From positions 1-11,924 of the forward strand of contig JALCSJ010000058.1 in assembly GCA_022653215.1 (NCBI GenBank): a DNA stretch of 11,924 nucleotides, written 5' to 3'. This document shows positions 1-6,238 of the stretch, one piece after another. Position 1 is the first letter of the stretch, and each line of letters opens with the position of its first letter. The stretch comes from Acidaminococcaceae bacterium. GTDB taxonomy: Bacteria; Bacillota; Negativicutes; Acidaminococcales; Acidaminococcaceae. A program made the position numbers and the translations under genes. The notes below the pieces were generated by a model. That model was not told the origin of the DNA. It saw only the letters and a list, made by a program, of their open reading frames with translations, and did not search any database.

Positions 1-132
1 AAGCTCAACCGCTGTCCAAGACCGTCTACTGTACCAGATACTACAAATGGAGCCTATGGAATAGGATGTGGGGAATATCTGATCTTTGATGAATATCCTC
101 GTTTTATTTCGCTAACTATTTATAGCAACTGA
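1..132 (+). CDS. C-terminal end of an unrecognised protein (5' truncated)
   Basis: Frame 1 is open from the first base to a TGA at 130-132, giving 43 residues that contain GAYGIGCGEYLIF and end FISLTIYSN. The other two forward frames close earlier. A strong terminator begins 28 bases after the stop, as expected at the end of a real plus-strand gene. I do not recognise the family from this tail, and no catalytic motif can be assigned. It may or may not belong functionally with the carboxylic-acid operon downstream; the terminator separates them transcriptionally. Confidence 0.45.
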   Translation, partial: KLNRCPRPSTVPDTTNGAYGIGCGEYLIFDEYPRFISLTIYSN

Positions 133-160
133 TTTGCAAAGTGAAAATAGATGTTAAATA

Positions 161-204
161 AGCCGGGTTACGAGTTGAAAAATTCGTAACCCGGCTACTT
201 TTTT
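161..204 (+). terminator. Rho-independent terminator
   Basis: A perfect 13-bp stem, AGCCGGGTTACGA (161-173) with TCGTAACCCGGCT (184-196), encloses a 10-nt loop. Two bases later comes a run of six T (199-204). It closes the upstream transcription unit and insulates the operon that starts near 286. Confidence 0.92.
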
Positions 205-231
205 ACAACTTAAAATAAATTTTATTTATTA

Positions 232-259
232 ATAAATCAGATTTCGGTATTTGATTTAT
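232..259. promoter_or_regulatory. Inverted repeat over the -35 region (candidate operator)
   Basis: ATAAATCA (232-239) and TGATTTAT (252-259) are perfect 8-bp inverted arms separated by 12 nt, and the right arm covers the -35 box at 251-256. The left arm also overlaps a separate 14-bp perfect palindrome, ATTTATTAATAAAT, at 224-237. The position suits a regulator such as the nearby LysR protein, but the DNA is very AT-rich and arms of this kind can arise by chance. Confidence 0.4.
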
Positions 260-279
260 GATAGTAGCAAAATTATAAT
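251..279 (+). promoter_or_regulatory. Sigma-70 type promoter of the carboxylic-acid operon
   Basis: TTGATT at 251-256 (4 of 6 consensus bases) is followed by a 17-nt spacer and a perfect TATAAT at 274-279. Transcription would start near 286, leaving a leader of about 70 nt before the ATG at 356. It lies downstream of the terminator at 161-204 and is the only good promoter seen before the operon. Confidence 0.65.
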
Positions 280-298
280 GCAAATAGATAGATGAGGG

Positions 299-308
299 TG
301 TCCGGACA
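299..308. promoter_or_regulatory. GC-rich palindrome in the operon leader
   Basis: TGTCCGGACA is a perfect 10-bp palindrome, distinctly GC-rich in an AT-rich leader, lying just after the predicted transcription start. It could be a repressor or activator site. No regulator can be assigned from sequence alone. Confidence 0.3.
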
Positions 309-355
309 GGGTTTGCAGAACATAAAAAAAGAGAAAAATAACAAGGAGTGAAATT

Positions 356-1606
356 ATGCACGCAATTGAAAAAATATTAGCAGCAAAAGCAGGTGTTCCC
401 CAAGTAACTACAGGGGAAATTGTCAACTGCACAGTTGATGTAGCTGGAATTAACGATGTTTATTTACAAACTGTTAGATCGTTTTATGAAATGGGCGCCA
501 AAAAAGTATTCGACCCAGACAAGTTAGTGTTTTTTTTCGACCATTATGCACCATGTGCAACAACATTGCAAGCCAATAATCATAGAGCATTTCGTGAGTT
601 TTGCCAAGAACAAGGTATTAAAAATCTTATGGAAGTTAACGAAGGGGTATGCCATCAGGTCCTGGCAGATAAAGGCTGGTCATGTCCCGGAGAGATTATT
701 GTAGTAACAGACTCTCATACTCCTACCCATGGGGCTTTTGGTGCTTTCAGTACCGGTGTCGGGGCCACAGATTTAGCTACTATTATGATTACCGGCAAAC
801 TTTGGTTTATGGTTCCGGAAATCATAAGGATTAATTTAACAGGCAAACTACCTAAAGGCGTCTATGCCAAAGATGTAATTTTGCACATAATAGGTGATTT
901 AGGAGCTGATTATGCAGTATATAAGGCTGTGGAATTTGCCGGGCCGGTTATCAAGGAGTTAAGCGTTTCTCAAAGAATGTGTCTTTGCAATATGACCACG
1001 GAAATGGGAGCTAAAGCTTGCTATATTCAACCTGACGAAATTACAAAAACATTCTTAAAAGAGCATGCTGTAAAGCATTACGATGTTTACCATACTGATG
1101 CTAATTTTAAGTATGCAGCAGATCTTACTTATGATGTATCAGGTTTGGAACCCCAGGTTGCTATCCCCAGCAGCGTAGATAACGTAGGAGTTCTCAAAGA
1201 TTATGAAAATGTGAAAATAGATCAAGCATATTTAGGTTCTTGCACAGGTGGCAGGACAGAGGATATTGCCATAGCTGCACAAATCCTGCAAAGCAAGCAT
1301 ATTCATAAGGCAGTGCGGCTGATTGTAGCTCCGGCCTCCAAAGCAGTTTTAGAAGAAAGCATGGCTAAGGGCTATATAAAGACACTTTTAGATGCAGGGG
1401 CAACATTAATTTCTACAGGATGTGGAGCCTGCTGCGGTATTCATCAAGGTATGCTGGGAGACAATGAAACCTGCATAAGTTCAACAAACAGAAATTTCCC
1501 GGGCCGGATGGGTTCAACAAAAGGAAAGATTTATTTGGCATCACCGGCAACTGTTGCCATGAGTGCACTAACAGGCAGAATCACTAGTCCGGTAACTGAA
1601 ATATAA
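356..1606 (+). CDS. Aconitase-family hydro-lyase, large subunit (LeuC / homoaconitase / dimethylmalate dehydratase-like)
   Basis: This is a 416-residue catalytic subunit of a two-subunit 4Fe-4S dehydratase, the usual size for the LeuC/HacA group. It contains TDSHTPTHGAFG (118-129), Cys296 in GSCTGGR, and Cys356 and Cys359 in TGCGACCG; these three cysteines are the expected cluster ligands. The substrate-contacting NRNFPGRMGS follows at 378-387. The start is set by AAGGAG at 343-348, 7 nt before the ATG. The small subunit begins 13 nt after the stop. The family catalyses reversible (de)hydration of malate- or citrate-type acids: isopropylmalate, homocitrate, citramalate, dimethylmalate. No leucine or lysine biosynthesis genes are nearby. 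Adjacent permease, carboxyltransferase-like and RraA-like genes point to catabolism, so isopropylmalate is not the favoured substrate, though sequence alone cannot exclude it. Placement in the family is secure; the substrate is not. Confidence 0.9.
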   Translation: MHAIEKILAAKAGVPQVTTGEIVNCTVDVAGINDVYLQTVRSFYEMGAKKVFDPDKLVFFFDHYAPCATTLQANNHRAFREFCQEQGIKNLMEVNEGVCHQVLADKGWSCPGEIIVVTDSHTPTHGAFGAFSTGVGATDLATIMITGKLWFMVPEIIRINLTGKLPKGVYAKDVILHIIGDLGADYAVYKAVEFAGPVIKELSVSQRMCLCNMTTEMGAKACYIQPDEITKTFLKEHAVKHYDVYHTDANFKYAADLTYDVSGLEPQVAIPSSVDNVGVLKDYENVKIDQAYLGSCTGGRTEDIAIAAQILQSKHIHKAVRLIVAPASKAVLEESMAKGYIKTLLDAGATLISTGCGACCGIHQGMLGDNETCISSTNRNFPGRMGSTKGKIYLASPATVAMSALTGRITSPVTEI

Positions 1607-1619
1607 GGAGGTAGTCAGC

Positions 1620-2141
1620 ATGGAGGCAATTGCTAAAGGAAAGGTTTTTCTTTTAGGAAAAAATATTGATACGGATCAGATTTATCCGGGTATTTATGTA
1701 GAAATTACAGATGTAGATGAAGTGAAAAAGCATGCTTTGGCTGGGTATGACCCTGAATTTGTTAATAAGTTTAAACCGGGAAATATTATTGTTGCCGGTA
1801 CTAATTTCGGATGCGGGTCTTCCCGTGAACATGCGGCAATTACTTTAAAAGGTATAGGAGTGGGAGCGATAATTGCCGAATCCTTTGGCAGAATATTTTA
1901 TCGTAATGCTATTAATTTAGGAGTACCGGTTATTACTTGTAAAGGCATAAGCAAACTTTTTAAAGAAGGGGACATCGCTTCCGTAAACATAGAAACAGGA
2001 GAAATCAAGAATCAAACAACAGGTGTTATAGCTAAAGCAGTTCCCTTTTCTCCTTATATTATGAACATTCTCAAAAATGACGGGATTAAACCTATGATTA
2101 AACGGCAATTAGCAGAAGGTTTAATCCAACAGAAAGGATAA
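1620..2141 (+). CDS. Aconitase-family hydro-lyase, small (swivel) subunit (LeuD-like)
   Basis: The 173-residue swivel-domain partner of the preceding subunit. Family landmarks are NIDTDQIYPGIY (15-26), GCGSSREHA (64-72), which holds the Ser-Arg active-site pair, and ESFGRIFYRNAINLGVP after it. AGGAGG at 1606-1611 overlaps the large-subunit stop and sits 8 nt before the ATG, so the two are made together. In related prokaryotic enzymes the residues after DTDQIxP form the substrate-selecting loop. Here it reads YVEI (26-29), unlike the YLxx loops I recall for isopropylmalate isomerase and homoaconitase, which suggests a different substrate. It acts in the cytoplasm as a heteromer with the large subunit. 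The next gene starts 4 nt after the stop. Confidence 0.9.
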   Translation: MEAIAKGKVFLLGKNIDTDQIYPGIYVEITDVDEVKKHALAGYDPEFVNKFKPGNIIVAGTNFGCGSSREHAAITLKGIGVGAIIAESFGRIFYRNAINLGVPVITCKGISKLFKEGDIASVNIETGEIKNQTTGVIAKAVPFSPYIMNILKNDGIKPMIKRQLAEGLIQQKG

Positions 2142-2145
2142 ACCT

Positions 2146-3522
2146 ATGAACAATTATTTTGAAGGACATACAGAATTTGAGTGTGAAACTGAACCTGTAG
2201 GTTTTGCCAGCGTTGAGCTTAGAGATGGCCAGCAGTCATTAATTGCTACCCGTATGCGGACAGAAGATATGCTGCCTATTTTACCAAAAATGGATCAAGT
2301 TGGTTATGAATCCATGGAAGTTTGGGGTGGGGCAACATTTGATTCAGCGATTCGTTACCTTCAGGAAGATCCTTGGGAAAGGCTTAGAGCCATAAAAAAA
2401 CTGGTAAAAAAAACACCTTTAAGGATGTTTTTACGAGGACAGAATCTTGTGGGTTATATTCAATATCCCGATGATATTGTAGAACACTTTATAGCTGCGG
2501 CAGCCAAAGCCGGTATCGATATATTTTTAACTTTTGATGGGCTTAATGATACACGGAATTGCGAAACTGTATTTAAGGCAGTAAAAAAAGCTGGCAAGAA
2601 AATAGAGGCAAATATTATCTATACTATCAGTCCGGTTCACAATTTGGAAAAATATGTAGAAATTGCTAAAAAGTATGAAGCAATGGGAGCAGAAGCCATT
2701 CATATTGAAGATACGGCAGGTTTACTGGATCCAGTTTCTGCAGGTACAATGATAAAAAGTATGAAACAAAATATTCAGGTACCAATACATTTACAATGTC
2801 ACTGCACAGGTGGTATGGCGGATATGACATATTGGGAGGCCGCAAAAGCCGGAGTAGATGTTTTAGATGTGGATGTAGCATCTTTTGCCCTTGGCACCAG
2901 CCACCCGCCTGTGGAAAGCATTTTGGTTGCACTTAGAAATACTCCTCGTGCTGCCAAGCTGGATTTGAGACTTTTATCCGAGATTAATGCTTATTTTCAA
3001 ATGATAAGAGCAAAATATAAAGAATTTACTTCTAAATTCACAGGTGTGGATATTAGCGTTTTAAAACATCAAATTCCCGGAGGGATGCTTTCCAATCTTG
3101 AAAATCAATTAAAACAGTTGAATATTCTTGATAAATTAGATCAGGTTTTACAAGAAGCAGAGTTTGTAAGACAAGATCTTGGCTATCCGCCTTTAGCTAC
3201 TCCCTTTTCCCAAATAGTCGGAGTACAGGCTGTTATGAATGTTATGCTGAAAGAACGTTATAAGATGCTGCCTAAAGAAACCAAGGAATACATTAGGGGT
3301 GCCTATGGGAAAACTCCTGGAATTGTAAAATCTGAACTCCTGAAGAAGGTGCTGCAAGGTAAGGATTTAATTACCTGCAGACCAGGTGAACTCCTAGCTC
3401 CAGCTTATGAGAAATGCAAGACAGAAATCGGTAATTTAGCTCAAAATGAGGAAGACATCATAACTTATGCTTTATTTGGTGAAACAGCAAAAGAATTTTT
3501 AAAAAAGAAATATCAAAAATAA
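2146..3522 (+). CDS. Carboxyltransferase-domain protein (oxaloacetate decarboxylase alpha / pyruvate carboxylase B-like), no biotin domain, altered metal site
   Basis: This 458-residue protein matches the carboxyltransferase region of OadA, PycB and transcarboxylase 5S. It has ELRDGQQSLIATRMRTEDM (24-42), EVWGGATFD (58-66), FLRGQNLVGY (95-104, with the pyruvate-contacting Arg97) and PGGMLSNLENQL (311-322). It ends at EFLKKKYQK, where OadA would continue into a linker and biotin carrier; neither follows, and no BCCP, OadB or OadG gene is in the window. Metal-site changes stand out. The usual Lys of IKDMAGLL is Glu188 (IEDTAGLL), and the first His of the usual HCH is Gln217 (QCH); Asp27 and His219 remain. 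It starts 4 nt after the small-subunit gene, with AAAGGA upstream. It may still carboxylate or decarboxylate a 2-oxo acid with a biotin carrier encoded elsewhere, or may act as a lyase in the wider DRE-TIM/HMGL superfamily. The family is firm; the reaction is open. Confidence 0.85.
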   Translation: MNNYFEGHTEFECETEPVGFASVELRDGQQSLIATRMRTEDMLPILPKMDQVGYESMEVWGGATFDSAIRYLQEDPWERLRAIKKLVKKTPLRMFLRGQNLVGYIQYPDDIVEHFIAAAAKAGIDIFLTFDGLNDTRNCETVFKAVKKAGKKIEANIIYTISPVHNLEKYVEIAKKYEAMGAEAIHIEDTAGLLDPVSAGTMIKSMKQNIQVPIHLQCHCTGGMADMTYWEAAKAGVDVLDVDVASFALGTSHPPVESILVALRNTPRAAKLDLRLLSEINAYFQMIRAKYKEFTSKFTGVDISVLKHQIPGGMLSNLENQLKQLNILDKLDQVLQEAEFVRQDLGYPPLATPFSQIVGVQAVMNVMLKERYKMLPKETKEYIRGAYGKTPGIVKSELLKKVLQGKDLITCRPGELLAPAYEKCKTEIGNLAQNEEDIITYALFGETAKEFLKKKYQK

Positions 3523-3548
3523 CAAGAAAACTTTAGGAGGCTTTAGTT

Positions 3549-3935
3549 ATGTTTTTAGAACAAACAGATAGCACAGAAATTGATAAATCACAAAAGCTGC
3601 TGGAAGAATTGAAAACTTTACGTAAAGGTAATATAGCACCTTTTCAGGAAAAGATTGCCAATGACCCTGATTTGCTTAAAGCTTTTTTAGAACAATATAA
3701 AAACGCCTATGCCAATGATTTCACAATACCGAGAAAATATGTGGAATTAATTATGATGGCTTTAGGCGTTTCCAGAGGAGTCCAAACTACAATTAATGCT
3801 CATGCCGGTCTTGCGGTAAAAAACGGTGCAACTGTCAAAGAAATTGCCGATGTACTGCGTTTGGTGTTCTTTACTTGCGGGGTTACTGCCTTGATTCCGG
3901 CAGCAGATATCTTTACCAAGATTCCTGAAAAATAG
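3549..3935 (+). CDS. Carboxymuconolactone decarboxylase-like protein (AhpD fold) without redox cysteines
   Basis: This 128-residue all-helical protein resembles the CMD/AhpD-like superfamily. A helix PRKYVELIMMALGVSRG (61-77) is followed by INAHAGLAVKNGATVKEIADVLR (82-104) and a hydrophobic helix ending near Ala119. AhpD-type members carry CxxCxxH before the conserved His. Here the corresponding positions are Gln79 and Ile82 with His85 kept, so a peroxidase role through a disulfide is unlikely and the protein is closer to the non-redox decarboxylase type. A single Cys110 lies in the last helix. AGGAGG at 3535-3540 sits 8 nt before the ATG, and the gene is 26 nt after the carboxyltransferase-like gene. 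Its role in the pathway is unknown; an isomerase, decarboxylase or accessory function on the operon's acid is possible. Confidence 0.7.
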   Translation: MFLEQTDSTEIDKSQKLLEELKTLRKGNIAPFQEKIANDPDLLKAFLEQYKNAYANDFTIPRKYVELIMMALGVSRGVQTTINAHAGLAVKNGATVKEIADVLRLVFFTCGVTALIPAADIFTKIPEK

Positions 3936-3975
3936 GATTTATTACTGAACAACAAAAATAAAGGGAGGAAATACC

Positions 3976-5235
3976 ATGAATTTGGCAATAATTTCGCTAT
4001 TATTACTTGTTGCGGTTATAGCAGTCGGCTTTAAGAAGAAAGTAAATGTAGGTATAATTGCAATATTAGCGGCTTTTATTTTCGGAACTTTTATGGGAAT
4101 TAAAGATGCAGATATTATAAAAGGCTTTGGCACAAATTTGTTTATAATGTTGTTGGGAATTACTCTTTTATGCAGCATAGCAGATACTAATGGTTCCATA
4201 GATTTGTTTGCCAAGAAATGTACCGCTGTAGCTGGGAAACATACTTGGTTAGCACCTATCATGATATGGGTTATTGGACTAATTATTTCGGGAGCGGGGC
4301 CCGGCAGTATTCCTTCTTTAGGAATTGTTTGCGCTATTGCTGCACCTTTTTTTGGCACAGCAACCGGGTATAATCCTATAATGATGTGCATCATTGGAGA
4401 AATAGGAATTTTCTGCGGCAGATTTAGCCCAATTACCACAGATTGTAGCGTAATTATGGCACAGGCAGTACCTTTGGGTTATACAACTTATAGCAAAACT
4501 TTATTTTTAAGTGCTTTGCTTGTCAGTATTTTAGAAGCAATTTTTGTTTTTATCTTGTTTAAAGGTTATAATGTGAAAAGCAAAGGAGAAATGAAACTAA
4601 GTGAGTTGCCCGGTTTCGACAAAAATCAGCTTTTGACTTTGACAGGATTTGCTGTCCTCATTTTTGTGGTTCTTGTTTTTAGAAAAAATGTCGGACTTGT
4701 AGGTTTTGCTGTTAGCTCTGTATTAATCCTTTTGGGTGCCACAAACGAGCGAAAAGCTATTGCCAAAGTGCCTTGGGGCACCCTTGTTATGGTAACAGGT
4801 GTCGGAGTACTTATGAAATTGGTTATTAAAGCAGGGGGCATTAAATTGCTGTCCGCCATGCTGAGTTCTATTATGACTCCATGGACAGCCGCTGCGATTA
4901 CCGGAGCTAGTGCCGGTGTCATGTCATGGTTTTCTTCGGCAACAGGAGTTGTTTATCCAACTATGATACCAACCGTAGGCAGTATTGTGGAATATATGGG
5001 AGGCAATGTTGAACCTAATGTTTTGATAACTATGATTGCCATTTGTGCCGCTTATGCAGGTCTCAGCCCAGCTTCTACCGGAGGGGGATTGATTTTGGCA
5101 GCTTGTGCTACAGATCCCAATTTTTCGGAAAAAGACGAAGCAAAAATGTTTGCCAAATTGTTTATGATTTCCGCTGCAACTTTACTGATTATAGTTGTTT
5201 TGGCTTTGCTGGGAGTATTTAACCTATTTATCTGA
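3976..5235 (+). CDS. MatC-type dicarboxylate permease (SLC13/IT superfamily-like)
   Basis: This 419-residue, very hydrophobic membrane protein has roughly ten to twelve membrane segments. Its N-terminus (VGFKKKVNVGIIAILAAFIF, 17-36, then a GFGTNLFIMLLGITLL segment) follows the MatC N-terminal domain pattern. Family-like re-entrant or substrate-loop motifs are GAGPGSIPSLG (106-116) and LSPASTGGG (363-371), each between hydrophobic spans, consistent with a two-repeat ion-transporter fold. GGGAGG at 3963-3968 lies 7 nt before the ATG. As the last gene of the five-gene operon it most likely imports the acid that the upstream enzymes metabolise, by proton or sodium symport, or in exchange for a product. 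Malonate, succinate or a branched dicarboxylate are all possible. Its 3' end overlaps the opposing lysR-type gene by 12 bp. Confidence 0.8.
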   Translation: MNLAIISLLLLVAVIAVGFKKKVNVGIIAILAAFIFGTFMGIKDADIIKGFGTNLFIMLLGITLLCSIADTNGSIDLFAKKCTAVAGKHTWLAPIMIWVIGLIISGAGPGSIPSLGIVCAIAAPFFGTATGYNPIMMCIIGEIGIFCGRFSPITTDCSVIMAQAVPLGYTTYSKTLFLSALLVSILEAIFVFILFKGYNVKSKGEMKLSELPGFDKNQLLTLTGFAVLIFVVLVFRKNVGLVGFAVSSVLILLGATNERKAIAKVPWGTLVMVTGVGVLMKLVIKAGGIKLLSAMLSSIMTPWTAAAITGASAGVMSWFSSATGVVYPTMIPTVGSIVEYMGGNVEPNVLITMIAICAAYAGLSPASTGGGLILAACATDPNFSEKDEAKMFAKLFMISAATLLIIVVLALLGVFNLFI

Positions 5236-6114
5236 GGAAGCTTGCTTGAAACGGGAAGAAACAAAACGTATAAAGCAATCTGCTTCTTTGGTAATAAAAG
5301 CATCTTTTCGCCAAACAACGGCAACATTAATGGACAGAGGATCTTTAAAGGGCAGCATAACAATGTGGTCTTCAGGTTCTATAACTTGAGGCAGGAGAAA
5401 ACCATTGGCTGTGTTATCTCTGATGAAGCCTTTAATGGTCATTACTTGGTTGGAATGAAAAAGAATATTCGGAGTGATATTGGCCTGCATAAAACGATTT
5501 TTCAATAAGAGCTCATGATAATAGCCGCTGGTAAAAAGAATTAAGGGGTCTCCCACAATATCACTGAAATCTATGGTTTCCTTTTTAGCCAGACGATGTT
5601 CTTTGCTGACACAATACATAAGCTGGGTATGACCAAGAATCTCAGCATTTAAAGCAGGAGGCTGTGTACTGCCCATAGTAATTACAGCTAATTCCAATTC
5701 ACCGTTTTTCACCAGGCCTTTAGCAGTTTCAGAACCGGCTTCTTTAACAATAATATTAATGCCGGGATAACGTTTCTTGAATTGGGAGAACACCTTGGGA
5801 AACAGAAAATAACCTATCATAGGCGGAATGCCTACAGTTATGGATTTATGGACTTTGCTTATGTTTTGAAATTCATAGGTCAAACCATCTATATCTTCTA
5901 AAATGGCATCACACCGTTGTAAGAACCGTTCACCTTCCTCTGTGGGCATTACAGCTCTTTTGCTTCTGTAAAGCAAGGAAACACCCATTTCTTCTTCTAA
6001 GGATTTAATAGAGGCAGTAATAGCCGGCTGAGAGACAAAAAGCATTTCAGCTGCTTTAGTTATGCTATTAAGCTTGCAGGCAGCAGAAAAATAACGTAAC
6101 TGAGTGATTTTCAC
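5224..6114 (-). CDS. LysR-family transcriptional regulator
   Basis: Cytoplasmic DNA-binding activator or repressor of the LysR type. A winged helix-turn-helix comes first (KITQLRYFSAACKLNSITKA, then AAEMLFVSQPAITASIKSLE), followed by a periplasmic-binding-protein-like effector domain from about residue 85 to the end. The start is chosen as GTG at 6112-6114 because LysR proteins typically open MxITQLRYF and AAGGA at 6126-6130 (minus strand) precedes it. In-frame ATGs at 6126 (4 codons further upstream) and 6138 (8 codons upstream) have poor ribosome-site spacing. The preferred form is 296 residues, a normal LysR length. It is divergent from the RraA-family gene and convergent with the permease gene, a typical setting for a LysR protein that controls its neighbours in response to the transported acid. 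Confidence 0.88.
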   Translation of the reverse strand: MKITQLRYFSAACKLNSITKAAEMLFVSQPAITASIKSLEEEMGVSLLYRSKRAVMPTEEGERFLQRCDAILEDIDGLTYEFQNISKVHKSITVGIPPMIGYFLFPKVFSQFKKRYPGINIIVKEAGSETAKGLVKNGELELAVITMGSTQPPALNAEILGHTQLMYCVSKEHRLAKKETIDFSDIVGDPLILFTSGYYHELLLKNRFMQANITPNILFHSNQVMTIKGFIRDNTANGFLLPQVIEPEDHIVMLPFKDPLSINVAVVWRKDAFITKEADCFIRFVSSRFKQASSDK

Positions 6115-6149
6115 GGCAATGGTCATCCTTTCTTTCATAAAAAAAAATT

Positions 6150-6190
6150 ATTAATATGCAAAATATCAATGCTAAATTTATTTTAATATG
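6150..6190. promoter_or_regulatory. Candidate LysR operator between divergent lysR and rraA-like genes
   Basis: In the intergenic DNA, ATTAATAT (6150-6157) and ATATCAAT (6163-6170) form an inverted repeat matching at 7 of 8 positions with a 5-nt spacer. The octamer TTAATATG occurs at 6151-6158 and again at 6183-6190, 32 bp apart, close to three helical turns. LysR proteins bind such paired sites in divergent promoters. The exact T-N11-A core is not centred on this repeat, and the DNA is AT-rich, so this is a candidate only. Confidence 0.4.
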
Positions 6191-6238
6191 AAGGATTGGC
6201 TATGTCAAATAAAAAAGTTGAATGGGAGGATATATTTA

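Noticed and set aside
356..2141. Leucine biosynthesis leuCD
   Set aside because: No leuA, leuB or ilv genes are adjacent; the operon continues with catabolic-type genes and a permease, and the small-subunit loop is atypical. Not formally excluded.
2146..3522. Complete sodium-pumping oxaloacetate decarboxylase
   Set aside because: The protein ends before any biotin domain, no membrane beta or gamma subunit is present, and key metal ligands differ.
3942..4439. Long open antisense frame under the permease gene
   Set aside because: It mirrors the hydrophobic codons of the permease on the other strand, has no ribosome site, and has no recognisable domain.
6188..6238. Earlier ATG for the RraA-family gene
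   Set aside because: There is no ribosome site before 6188, the extra 17 residues do not look family-like, and it overlaps a repeated octamer; ATG 6239 has GGGAGGA at proper spacing.
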